A program made the position numbers and the translations under genes. The notes beneath the pieces were generated by a model that worked only from the letters and a program-made list of their open reading frames with translations, did not search any database and was not told the DNA's origin. From positions 106,115-138,962 of the forward strand of contig MNCI01023384.1 of NCBI GenBank assembly GCA_015680685.1: a DNA stretch of 32,848 nt. The letters are read 5' to 3'. The stretch is from Gnetum montanum (lineage: Eukaryota > Streptophyta > Gnetopsida > Gnetales > Gnetaceae). Positions 20,580-30,781 of the stretch are shown here, one piece after another (position 1 is the first letter of the stretch; every line of letters starts with the position of its first letter).

Positions 20580-22100
20580 TTGTAGAACCTCATTTTGGTT
20601 GTATGAGCTTTTTCCTTTAAGCTTGAGTTGACGTGGTAGATTGGCTTTACAGCTAGCTCATATTTGTAAAACCATTTTTTGATTCCAAAACATTTTCTTC
20701 TATCTTAAACCTAGGTCGCTTTTAAGTTCTCTTTAATCCTCAAAAATATTTTTGCCCCAGGCTTAGATGAGCTAGATTAAAATTAAATTTATCCATGTGT
20801 AGAATAAGTCTCACTAGGTACCATGTTTGGGCTTTTGCTTTTGGTGTTGACGTGGTTCATAGAACCATTTTATACCTCATATATAGACCTAATTTTTGGT
20901 TATGCAAACAAGCTCTATTTGAAAGCTAGTGTGGTAGAATCTTTTTTTTGGGCTCACTTATAGAATCATTTTGGTTCTACAAGCTATTTTATATTCTTTA
21001 GCTTGTTAAAGTTCATTCATTTAATCCTTAACATGGTAATCTAGATTAAAATGTATAATAAGCATGTGTGAAACTATGTTCATAAGCTCTTGTGGATGCA
21101 ATATAAAGTTCTTCTTGGTTTTGACATGCCTTGTAGAACCATTTTAGCTCTTATTTGTAGAACCAAATTTTGGTTCTACGAACATATTATTTGCTAGTGA
21201 TAATGTGGAAGAGTCTCTCTAGAAATTTTCTGTAGAATTAATTTTTGGATCCATGGGTTCATTGACTTTTCCAAAGTTGACATGATTCGTAGAACCATTT
21301 TTGAGCTTACTGATAAAACTGAATTTTGGTTCTACGAACCATGGAACTTTAACTCTTTCATTTTCTTCAATAGATGATGTAGAGAAGCTGAAAACTAGCA
21401 TTTTGTATCTCTTGACAACCTTCGATGTAGCTTGTAGAACTAATTTAGCTTTTATTAATAGAACCAAATTCTGGTTCTACAAAGCTATTCTAGACTAAAA
21501 GATGATGTGGCTCATAGAACCATCTCAAAGCTTATTCATAGAATCAAATTTTGGTTCTACAAAGCTCACCTTCTCTTTGAGTCTTACATAACCTATAACA
21601 TAAGTTTCTTTAAATCAATCTTATAACTTTTTGGAATATCAGATCTTTAAAAATAATCTTTCCATACTCAACTTATGTGGTACATGGAATTTCTCCATAA
21701 CACTAGACTGTATTGCTCTCTTATAGAATCAACCGTTATGATAATATGAAGCCAATCTTTAACCTCCAATAGGTTGACATGGTGGAACAAATCTAGAAGC
21801 TCATTGTACAACCTATTTTTGATTCTATAAACTTTCTACTAATTCTATGAATAAATGAACAAAAATTGATGTGGATTACAAAGTTATTTTAGGGCTCACT
21901 TATTGAACTAGCTCATAGGAGCATTTTTTGATTTTGTTGACCTTTCTTGGCTCATCAAGCTAACATGGCATATAGTGCTAATTGAGCCTTTAGTTGTGGT
22001 ATTTCTTTGCACTCCATAAATCAGATAAAGTAGATGTGGTTCATAGAGCTAATTTGAAAGCTATTTGTAGCATCAATATTTGGTTATACAAACTTGCTCT
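20580..22100 (+). repeat. Degenerate array built on AGAACCAAA/TTTGGTTCT inverted repeats
   Basis: Units of roughly 80-150 bp repeat the theme GATGTGG-TCATAGAACCATTT, AGCTTATT, (G/A)TAGAACCAAATTTTGGTTCT, ACAAAGCT. The best palindrome, 21157-21179, has perfect 11-base arms (GTAGAACCAAA and its complement) around one base. Others lie near 21312-21334, 21459-21480 and 21538-21560. The mix of CTCATAGAAC and CTACAAGA also occurs in the element 2 repeats (about 14855-14905), so this may be a related LTR. The overlapping short ORFs at 21219-21498 are by-products of the palindromes. Confidence 0.65.
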
Positions 22101-22863
22101 AACTTCATGAGAAAACATAGTTAAATAATATTAAATTTATTTCTTCAATATTTTAATTTTGTAAGCTTTTTTTTTTAAATAAAGTTTAAATTAGCAACCT
22201 ATAATAGACTTCTTGCATTAGTGCTGATCTTGTTTCAATCTAAAACCAATTCATTTAGCTCCATGAATAGCTTTGTTAATCTAAAAGCTAAGAAGGAACA
22301 ATTTTGCAGATTAGATTACACATTGATAAGCTTTTTTCTTAGAAGTTGGTTAAGATTTGCGTAATCATTTGGTGCCATATTAGAGTTTCTTATATGGTCA
22401 AATTTGGCTTGAACCCTAGATCTTCATACCAATTCTCTGAAGTTTAACTAGCAATCTCACGTATTTGACTATAAAACAATTTCCAAGTTGTTACCATACT
22501 TAAAAATTTCCATTTTTTTCAAAACCTCTTTCAAAATAAGCTAAATTCTTTGATGGTTTTGCAAATAATTTACCCTTGTAAGCTCCATCATAGGGCTTTT
22601 TCCTTTGTGCATTGACATTTAGATGAATTTAACCCATGGGCTAAAATTTGATATGAATCCGTAAAATTTACTTTTGAGCTTATTGAAAATTTTTATTATT
22701 TACATGGCATAAACAATTCATTCTAACCATATTGTATCAAATACTTGAGCTTCTAAAGATTTTTGATTTAAGTTTAATAATTCAAATTTTAATTGTTCCA
22801 TGATGATGATGGTTGTTGTAATAATAGGCTTCTTATAATGAAGTTCAAGTAGAGATATAGAAG
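22101..22863 (+). other. Unassigned AT-rich DNA
   Basis: No coding frame, RNA gene or repeat boundary could be recognised here. Confidence 0.3.
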
Positions 22864-23043
22864 ATGTTTGCTAAAACTAAAGTTAAAGAGTCAGCTAAAG
22901 AAGTTCCACCATTGTCTTATTAAACTTCTATAGTTCTAGAAGAGTCTACAATAAATGAATCTATACCAAATTCATAGCCAAAATCATCATCATATTTTTT
23001 TGATAATCTTATAAATGAAAATGTAGACTCCTTTGTTTCTTGA
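22864..23043 (+). pseudogene. Short coding-like remnant, unknown
   Basis: From ATG 22864 one frame reads MFAKTKVKESAKEVPPLSY, a stop, TSIVLEESTINESIPNS, a stop, then a Ser/Asn-rich tail to TGA 23041-23043. The Lys/Glu/Ser-rich composition is like the N-terminus of some retrotransposon gag proteins, but no domain is recognisable. It may be chance. Confidence 0.25.
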
Positions 23044-23849
23044 TTATTTAAGTTACTTAATTTCCTTATTTATATTAACATATTTATAACCTTTTATATT
23101 GGATAATGAAGTTATTCAATTTTAAATTTTCCACAACAAACATGCATTTCTTTATTACGATTGAATATTTGATCATGCTGTAATATTTTTTTTTAAAAGA
23201 GATACTATCCTCTATTATCTCTAGTAATTTCTTCTTGCATTTTAGGAATTATCTAACATGACCGAGATAATTTACAACAGTTTAGAAAAGAAAAGTTGCT
23301 CATCATCATATTATATTTATGATAATATTGGATTTTCTAATTGGAGATAAAATTACTAGCTCTTTTGACCATATAGTGCTCATTATGAAATACATTTTTT
23401 TCTAATGGGAATTCCATTTTAAGAGCATTACTCAACAACCATTAGTTATGCAATAAATATCTAGTTCATGTAGTATTATAAAGTTTAGTAATGATGTAGA
23501 GTTTGTATTATCGCAAATTTTATTACTATCATAGATTTGGTTTTAAATAGTAAAATAATATTACTAATCTTCATGTTAAGCTGAGGAGTGTTGTTAGAGA
23601 TTTGATGTGTGCTAACAAGCTTAACATGTTAGCTACTGCCTATATTCTATAACATAGTTGATGTTTGTATACAATGACATGGTGTACTATACCATCTACG
23701 ATGTTGGTATATTATGTAACTTATTTTTTATTATTTGTTACAAATGGTTTAGTTTTTTAAAATTGTATTAACTAATTTTGTTTCTTCATTTTATCAACAT
23801 GACTATTCTTTTTAATCTATATAAGTATTAATTTTGGTTTTCTTATGTG
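23044..23849 (+). other. Unassigned AT-rich DNA left of a minus-strand LTR
   Basis: Nothing recognisable is present: long A/T runs and no coding frame. The five bases before the LTR at 23850 are ATGTG. Confidence 0.35.
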
Positions 23850-24606
23850 TGATGAGCGGTGAGTATCCTTATTCTCAACCATGTGAATCACTAAGTGTTG
23901 ATGCATGATTTGATCGAATTCCATGGACTTTATGTCCTCTGGTACACTAGCCTTTAGGAAGTGAACTTGTTCTAACAGCTATTTGTTATCTTCCCAATTA
24001 CACTTGTGGTATGCAAAGGTACGGTTAAGTGTAATTGAGGCATATTTTTTTTATTTTTATGTTTTATGTTTTGGATGCTTCAAATAAAGGATAAAAGGAA
24101 TGAAGTAATTTAATTGCTAATTTAATGTAACTAACTACACCTAACTAATCCTAACATAAGCATCTATTCTCACTTGCTGTACACATCTTGACCCCATTTT
24201 GCACTCCTAGGTTACCAAATGTTAAGTGTTACTGAGATTACCAAGTGCCAAGCGTATGCTCAAAGTGGTCGTACTTATGTGCTTAATTAATTGCTACTTA
24301 ATTTAGCTTAGTTTAGCCTAATCAATTATTTAATTACTTAAAGCATTAAAGAAAATTGCATAAAAAATTAAATGCATAAATAAATATTTAATCTATTTTC
24401 AAGTGCTACAAGGTTTATCATAAAGCTCATCTTTATTGCCACATACACGGTCGTGCTTAGGTACAATAGTGCTTGAATAAAGATTTGTAAACTCTTGACT
24501 CTTATTGTGGATAGTTAGAAAAATATTCTAACTTCCAAATGACAAAATTGCAAGAGCTTTGCTACCACTATGACAAGACACATCATAAGCATGGTGGGTG
24601 AGAGCA

Positions 24607-24615
24607 TATTTATAG
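24607..24615 (-). promoter_or_regulatory. TATA box of the minus-strand LTR
   Basis: The minus strand reads CTATAAATA, about 120 bp from the LTR start and 58 bp downstream of the 14-bp repeats. Confidence 0.6.
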
Positions 24616-24672
24616 GAAAAAATAGACATTATGTCAATAGGGCCACATCAATGCATCAAATCATGTGTTGAC

Positions 24673-24714
24673 GGGGCCTAGTTGATGAGGCCTAGTTGAT
24701 GGGGCCTAGTTGAC
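24673..24714 (-). repeat. Three tandem 14-bp units in U3
   Basis: On the + strand GGGGCCTAGTTGAT, GAGGCCTAGTTGAT and GGGGCCTAGTTGAC follow each other without a gap. The core GCCTAGTT also occurs upstream of the TATA box at 28289 (about 28322), linking the two promoters. Confidence 0.8.
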
Positions 24715-24736
24715 ACAACCAATCCATGATTCATCA

Positions 24737-24975
24737 TACCCCCATGATTGAATGAAAACTTGTCCTTGTGTTCTTTACAAATTTGGAAAGGTATGGAATT
24801 ATTGACTAACGACAGACAGATGAGAAACATAAACAAACACAAACAAACACTAAGTGCCCAAGTGTACAGATATACAATCATTACAAAATTTTCTAGTTTT
24901 TAGCACTACAAAATTGAACACAAGGATAAAATTATAGACATAATTCCTCTGATAGAGTGATGACAAGAAGGGAGA
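24737..24975 (-). other. 3' untranslated region and polypurine tract (minus strand)
   Basis: The minus strand runs from the aORF stop through an AT-rich stretch to GGACAAGTTTTCATTCAATC followed by ATGGGGGTA, just before the LTR. It parallels 12205-12430 of element 1. Confidence 0.65.
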
Positions 24976-27817
24976 TTAAACGGTCCCATGCGGTGAAGGT
25001 TCTTGAGGTTTTGAGGAACCTTCTCTTGCTTTAGGTGCATGCGGTGGTTGAGGCTATTCTGGCTATCCTGTTGCTATTGCAACTTTCGATGGAAGATGAC
25101 AAGCATCCAATAATGCTTTCAACTTCTCCTACTTACTCCTAAGATCATGCATGGTCCACATAGTTTTGCCAATGTGGGCTAGTGTGGGCACATCCCAAGG
25201 ATAGGGCATTGTTAAAACTTAGCTCTTTGACATTAAAGAACTAGGTAGAAAATCATTTGCATTCGATGTTGAATGCCCTAATTTCATTTTGTAGCTCATG
25301 GTAATCATTCATTCTTTTGGCCAGGTTCTTAGCAGTTGATCTTTGATCAGTGAATCTTGCCCTGAGAACTTCAAGTTTAATGCTTGTAATCTCAAGCTTT
25401 TTCTTAGTCTCCTTGTGGTGCTTGAACTCTTCCTTGTATAGGAAGCACAAGCTAGCCACTTATTTTTCTAACCTTGACCATGACTATCTAGTAGTCAGAA
25501 TTGCTAGGTTTACATATCTAAGATTGGCAAGCTCCATGTATTCAGTCATCTCTTCTATTTGCAACTCTTTCATGTGGATCTTTGCTTTGTTGTAGGCATC
25601 TATCCCATCAATGATAGGTTGCCACACTTCTTTTCTTTTCTAGAGTTATTGGAGGGTCTCATTAACTTTTGCCTTAGCCATTTGGATGTGTTTTTTGTTA
25701 ACTTATTTTTATAGGTTAACCTAATCTTTGTAGTGATGTTTAACTCAAATTTGAGAGCCTCATTCTTTTAGGTGGCAATTTCAATCGTAGATTTTTGGCA
25801 TAAGGCATGGACTTCCTCCATGGAGAGATTTCTATTCTTTGTTGCCAATATCCTAAGCTTAGTGTTCACCCTGGCTACTTGCTTCTGCTATTGATGGATA
25901 AATTCTTGCATTTGTTGTTTCTATGCATCAACATTTCACAAGTGATGATTTTCTATGATCAACATCTCATTCTCTTAGTGTATCTAGACTAAGTCCTTTT
26001 AAATTGAATATGTTTTTGCTGCAGCCAAAAACTAGTCAAAGATGACCATCACCATCCTTGCCTCAACTTGTTTGAGTCTATATTGAAGCTGTTAAAAAGG
26101 TTCATCACTTTTCAGTGTAGGCTTGAGAAATGTAGGATCAATAAGATAGGCTCTTAATTTGGCAACCTTTGTGGCCAAGTGTTGGTTTTGTGCTCAAGCT
26201 ATTTTAAGTTTCCCTTCTAAGATGATGCACTTGCCCTTTGCTTCAAGTACCTTTAACTAAGTTATAGTGATATTATTTAGAAAAAAAAAGATATCTAGAA
26301 TTAGTTGCCCAGTTCCCACCAGTTAATCCAACAACTCTTTGTGTTGGATTGCACTTAATCTTTCATTGACAGCTCTTGCAGACATCTGCACATATCTGAG
26401 TACAAAAATGTTTGGCACAGACACTACAGGTTCATTCAATGATTTAGTGATTTTGTCAGCCACCACTTCGGCTATTGTCTCCTACCCTTAGTGTTACATC
26501 ACTAATATAGTTGCTCCTTCATCCTCCTCTAAGTGCATCGAAAAGGTAGCGACTTTCCTAGAGATTTCTAGGAGTTACTGTTATTGTGAGAGAGACATCG
26601 TCATCTCTCAGGCACTAGGACTTGACCTTGTGGGTAGCGACGTTGTTTGGTCTAAGAATATTGGTGCACCTTCCTCCATCTAATTTATTATTCAAGCCAC
26701 TTCATTGAGGTAACTCATTACAGGATGATATAAAGATGGATCACCATCACTTGTTCCTACTTGCTACTCTCGCTCACATAAGAGTTATTCTTGGATTTCG
26801 CATAAGAGATCAATGGTTGTGTAGGCCTTTGATTTTGTTTCTTGAGTTGGCGGTGGATGTGGTGGTAGTTGCTCCTTTTCTTTGGATATGATAGGGGTCT
26901 TATCTTTCATCATTTCAAACCAAGAAGTGATGGGAGTATGCTGGATCGTGTCATTGGCATAGCGGACTATCCCTATCCTTTTGTAGAGTTTTCTAAACAG
27001 GCATAGAAATGATTGGGCTTTATTTTCATGTTTAGTCTCCTTAAAACATTTCTATATCTCTAGATAGATTAGCTATGGAAGGTTAACAGGGAATTTTTTT
27101 CTTAGAGCAACATAGGCATAGGTGGAGAAGGTTGTCACCTTGTTGGGCTGCACCATTAGATTGAAGTGATAGGCTACTATCTTGAAGTATATATGCTCCA
27201 CTGGTGTGAGCGTGCCAAAATCCTCATGGTTAACCCCATAACATTGTTGGGTCCACTCCCTTTTTACCTTAGGGGTTGCATGCATTGAGATTTTTGCCAA
27301 ATAGGTGCTAAAATTAGGTAGAGTAAGAGCCTATGCAATTGCTTCTGCCAAGTAAGACACATGGATGTCCTTGATTCTCACAGTGGCTCCTGCCTTCTTG
27401 CTATTCCACAAGAGATATGTCTCTTCCATGTATAACTCCCCACTGGTAGTGATAATCGACCACATGGGAGAGCTTTGCAATTGTATCTTAACTTCTAATA
27501 GACCATGTTCCAAGAATGGTCCAAAGTTCAGTTCTTGGATAATTAAGTATTGAACATCATGAGGATTGATCATATCTAGACAAGCTTATGTCAATGTGAT
27601 CTAAATTCTTGGTATGGGCCTTGGTGCCTTTTCTCTTTGGGATTGTTTAGTCACAACCTATTCTTCAGGAATCTGTTGAATAGATTCCACTTTGGACTCC
27701 TCCCAAAGAGATCTTATTGCATGAGTTTCTATTACCTACTCTTGAGCTTGTTCTTCTTGGTTCCTTCTAGTTTTGGGTTATTTGTCCTTTGGTTATGATG
27801 GTCCTCCTTGTAGCCAT
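24976..27817 (-). pseudogene. aORF copy 2: long extra ORF, env position, decayed
   Basis: The minus strand from ATG 27817 (MATRRTII) to TAA 24976 is one continuous coding-like stretch of about 940 codons, with scattered stops and a few frame changes (near 27745, 26285 and in the C-terminal third). Most stops fall where Gln is expected. The N-terminal third has INPHDVQYLIIQELNFGPF, VRIKDIHVSYLAEAIA, REWTQQCYGV and LTPVEHIYFKIVAYHFNL. This V-x-I--S--A-I-A-x-A-L-x-L-P pattern recalls the 'putative plant transposon protein' domain of Athila-type ORFs (by eye, unconfirmed). The middle is Pro/Ser/Thr-rich. The C-terminal half is Lys/Glu/Leu-rich and probably coiled coil (for example KKKLEITSIKLEVLRA near 25370). 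No zinc knuckle, protease, RT or integrase motif is present, and no clear membrane segment. It ends 240 bp before the 3' LTR. A partial copy lies at 449-1000. Function unknown. Confidence 0.75.
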
Positions 27818-28610
27818 CTTAGTTTAGGTGCCACCTATAATTACAACATGACCAAGGATTAGCACTTAAGGTGTAACTTTGAAACATTGGGAATACCTTA
27901 TCTCTTAGGGTAGTTACACTTGGCTAAGTTGTGATCATGGCCTAGTTGATTATTTTAAAATTATTTTATTATCATTTTAATATTAATAATTTATTTAAAG
28001 TTTATTGGAGTTTGTTGGAAGGGTTAAAGTCTCAAAAATTGATGGTTTAATGTTATTTTATTCATTAATCCTTTGGGGAGGTTAGAAAAGTTTTCATTGG
28101 AAACCTTAAGGTTTGTAGCCCCCACAACTAAGAGCTTACCTCTAGTAGCTACAAGAATGAAGAACAGAGTGATTTGGACAAATGGTTATGAAAGTTATGG
28201 GCTCTGGAAGATTTTGGTTTCTAAAAAATTGTAAAAGCTCCCCTCTTGTTTTGAAGCAAATGACAAAAAATTTCAAAGTGTTGGGTGGTATTTATAGAAT
28301 TTTTGGGCTGCATAAATGGAGCCTAGTTAACGAGGTGGTGTTGACATAGTTGGCAATGTCGATTGGGCCTAATGGATGCATGATGGAATGCATGAAAGAT
28401 TTTAATTGTAGCAATTTCTAAGGATAAGGAACTTAACTAACCAAATCATGAGATATGCAAGTGGGTCCTCTCCATAGTGACACGTGTCCTTTTTGCCTTT
28501 GCATAAATTCAACTAAGAAGTCCGTTGACCCCATAGTTGATTAATGGTTATGAAAAGTTAAGGACCAACTTTGAGAATCTATTTTGGAATTTTAACACAT
28601 CAAACTAAGA
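27818..28610 (-). other. Non-coding segment with TATA box, upstream of aORF copy 2
   Basis: On the minus strand this holds a GGCCCAAT/AACTAGGCTCC stretch, the TATA box (28289-28297), and an AT-rich leader to the aORF ATG. Its similarity to 1000-1600 is clear around the TATA box and GGCTCTGG. It resembles LTR U3-R sequence and could be taken for an LTR starting at 28602 (TGATGTGTTAAAA). No primer site or target duplication could be fixed, and its position is colinear with the other copies. Confidence 0.5.
28289..28297 (-). promoter_or_regulatory. TATA box upstream of aORF copy 2
   Basis: The minus strand reads CTATAAATA, 480 bp before ATG 27817. It is the same motif and spacing as at 1464-1472. 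It is inferred to be a possible internal promoter. Confidence 0.5.
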
Positions 28611-29670
28611 CATGAAACAAAAACATGAAAATTAGTAGTTAGGTAAGTTATGGAGAGCATTGATGTATGAGATAGAGAATGGAATGGATGTTCCAATCAT
28701 GATTACATGAAGCCCCTTATGAGAATCATGGTTAAATGACTTGATAAAGTCCAACCTTAGTCCAGAACAAAACCAACCATTTTCAATGACTTTGCATCAT
28801 CGCTCTAGGATTAGTTCAATCCTCAAGGCACAAGAATGCTCCCATGGACAACCACCATTTCTTATTTGAGAAGAAAAGAGACATTGGAAGTGAGAAAGGG
28901 CCTTAGTTAGAGGGGACCTTCAAGCATGGGTAACATATCTTTCTAGTCCCATAACTAGTGCCTGTAACCTAGTTATTTTGTCTAAGGGGTGTGCTTTGAA
29001 TTCCCATCATTTTTTTTATTTTGTTGTTGCTATTTTGTTTGTTTGTTTTGGATGGAAACCATACCATGCAAAGACTTATTTAACTTCTTGTTATTAGTCG
29101 ACATGGAACAATAAGAAATCTATGGAAACACACATGCACTCAAGCAAGTAGAGAGGTAAAAAGAGTATTGAATCCCACTGAAGCCACACCCTTTTGAAAC
29201 CTTTGAATCCTTTCCAAGCTTGAAAACTACCAAGGTCACAAGTTTGTTAAAGTTTTATTAATGAAAAAGGGACCTCATATTCTCAAAACAAGGAAAACCA
29301 TAGAGTTTATGGATGGGTGGATGACATGGACTCAGTGCGTATTTCATGAAAATAGAAACCCGTATTAGTTATCAATCATCAAAATTCAAAAATAGAAACA
29401 AGATATTAGTAATTAAGAATGTTAAGTACAAACCACCATTAGCAAACAACAACAACACCACTGTTCCCTGTTGGAAATAAAGCACTTTTTATTAGAAGAT
29501 GAGAAATATTCACATCACAATAAGGAAAAATATAAAATAAATTGTAAAATATTTAAGAAAGCTAAATGTACTAACAATGTTGTAAGATAAAAATTTGGAA
29601 AAATAACAAAGTGTAAAATAAAAAATGTGAAAAAAAAGACGAAAAACTGAGGAGCCACTATAATGGTTAG
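28611..29670 (-). other. Post-pol spacer (minus strand)
   Basis: On the minus strand the order is CTAACCATTATAGTGGC, T-rich tract (29520-29650), GTCTTTGCATGGTATGG (about 29070), GGGAATTCAAAGCACACCCC (about 28985-29005) and AACTAAGGCCC (28902-28912). It is colinear with 10247-11100 of element 1. No coding sequence is seen. Pol and gag, expected to its right on this strand, are missing. Confidence 0.65.
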
Positions 29671-29862
29671 TGATGAGTGGCTAGGTACCCCTACACTCAA
29701 TCATATGAATACGAGCATTTCACGCATGATCCGGTTGAACTCTGCAGACGAGCTAGTTGTGGTATCTAGATAGTTACTTGTTGATCGTAGTTCGCTATCT
29801 TCCCACTTGGACTAGTATTTGCTTTGTTACATATGGTTTAGCCCAGAGTGAGGTGTATGATG
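29671..29862 (-). repeat. Truncated LTR (U5 end only), minus strand
   Basis: The minus strand runs from CATCATACACCTCACTCTGG to CCACTCATCA (29671). It is the last ~190 bp of the same LTR whose full copy ends at 29907. It is followed directly by the post-pol spacer, not by a primer site. Confidence 0.8.
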
Positions 29863-29887
29863 TAATTAATCTAAATAACTAGCACCA

Positions 29888-29905
29888 TCCCCAGAAATGA
29901 CGCCA
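29888..29905 (-). other. Primer-binding site, tRNA-Asp type (minus strand)
   Basis: TGGCGTCATTTCTGGGGA on the minus strand matches 14 of 18 bases of the tRNA-Asp complement. It begins one base after the full LTR's TCATCA. It is followed by GGTGCTAGTTATTTAGATTA, as after the primer site of element 1 (GGTGCTAGTTATCTAGATTA), and then jumps to the truncated LTR. Confidence 0.8.
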
Positions 29906-29906
29906 A

Positions 29907-30779
29907 TGATGAGTGGCTAGGTACCCCCTATGTTCAACCCTACGAATACGAGTGTTTCAAGCACGATTTGGTCGAACTCCACAGACGGGCTAGTTGTGGT
30001 ATCTAGATAGTTACTCATTGATCGTAGTTCGCTGTCTTCCCACTTGGACTAGTATTTTCTTTGTCACGTATGGTTGAGTTTAGAGTGAGGTGTATGATGT
30101 GTTCCTAAACTAATGCTACTCCTAGAGACAATGGAAAATAATCTTTAATTAATCTAGGAGGAAAGGAGAGAGACAAAGTTAAACTAATAGGAGATAGGGA
30201 GAGAGAATCTAAGCTAGAATAAGTGCAATGAGCATCCATTCCTTAATCATCTGTACACATCTTAGGCCTCATGCACGACTACCACTGGGATTACCAAGCG
30301 CATGGCCCGAGTACGCTACTGGGATACCAAGTAGTCACACGTAGATGCTTGTGATTAAGTCATACTCATTTTGCATTTAAGGAGTTTAGGATGAAGAGAT
30401 ATTAACTACAAAAATAATAATTAAATAATTAAACTAAGTGGATGCTACAATGATGAAGTAATCTCAATCTTTATTTCTGTTCATGTACGTGTCCAAGTAC
30501 ATCACACTTGAATAAAGGATGCCATACAATTATAATCATCACACTGCGGGCATGCACTGGGAGAAAGGGTTGAGAGGAAAAAATAATAAAAAGACTCTAA
30601 TTAACTGACTCCTAAAACTCACCAAAAACTACTAAAAAACTAACTCCTTTCCTATGCACCTACATGTGTATTTATAGGTCCACATAGGAGTTGCGATATC
30701 ATGTATCCGATATTGCGACCTGGTTGTGATATCGTGTAATATGATATCGAGGCTTTGACATCGGGGGTCTAATACATCT
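29907..30779 (-). repeat. Near-complete 5' LTR, minus strand
   Basis: It is read on the minus strand from about 30779 to the terminal TCATCA (29912-29907). It shows GATATC-rich U3 (30695-30750), TATA (30669-30677), CTTGGTAATCC-AGTGG repeats (30280-30340), GGAGTAGCATTAG and ACTAGTCCAAGTGGGAAGAC. The expected TGATGA start is not intact (AGATG). It keeps more CpG than the LTR at 23850 and so may be a later arrival. Confidence 0.75.
30669..30677 (-). promoter_or_regulatory. TATA box of the 29907-30779 LTR
   Basis: The minus strand reads CTATAAATA followed by CACATG, as in the 3' LTR of element 1 (CTATAAATACATGTG). Confidence 0.6.
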
Positions 30780-30781
30780 TT

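Larger units (their letters stand above)
23850..24736 (-). repeat. 3' LTR (minus strand) of an element 1 relative
   Basis: Read on the minus strand it starts TGATGAATCATGG (24736) and ends ...CGCTCATCA (23850), giving 887 bp. It has the family CTTGGTAAT-array (24205-24275), TGTGTACAGC/AAGATGTG (about 24178), TATA (24607-24615) and a triplicated 14-mer in U3. It is directly preceded by a polypurine tract, so it is a 3' LTR. Confidence 0.85.

Noticed and set aside
19771-20580. Continuation of the copia polyprotein after element 2
   Set aside because: Reading all frames after 19761 gives no recognisable protease, integrase or RT motif.
21219-21498. Two overlapping ORFs on opposite strands
   Set aside because: They reflect the AGAACCAAA/TTTGGTTCT palindromes, which read similarly on both strands; no domain is visible.
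27830-28602. Complete nested LTR between the spacer and the aORF
   Set aside because: The start TGATGTGTTAAAA and TATA box fit an LTR, but no end, primer site or target duplication was found, and the segment has the same length and place in the other copies; it is kept as an internal segment.
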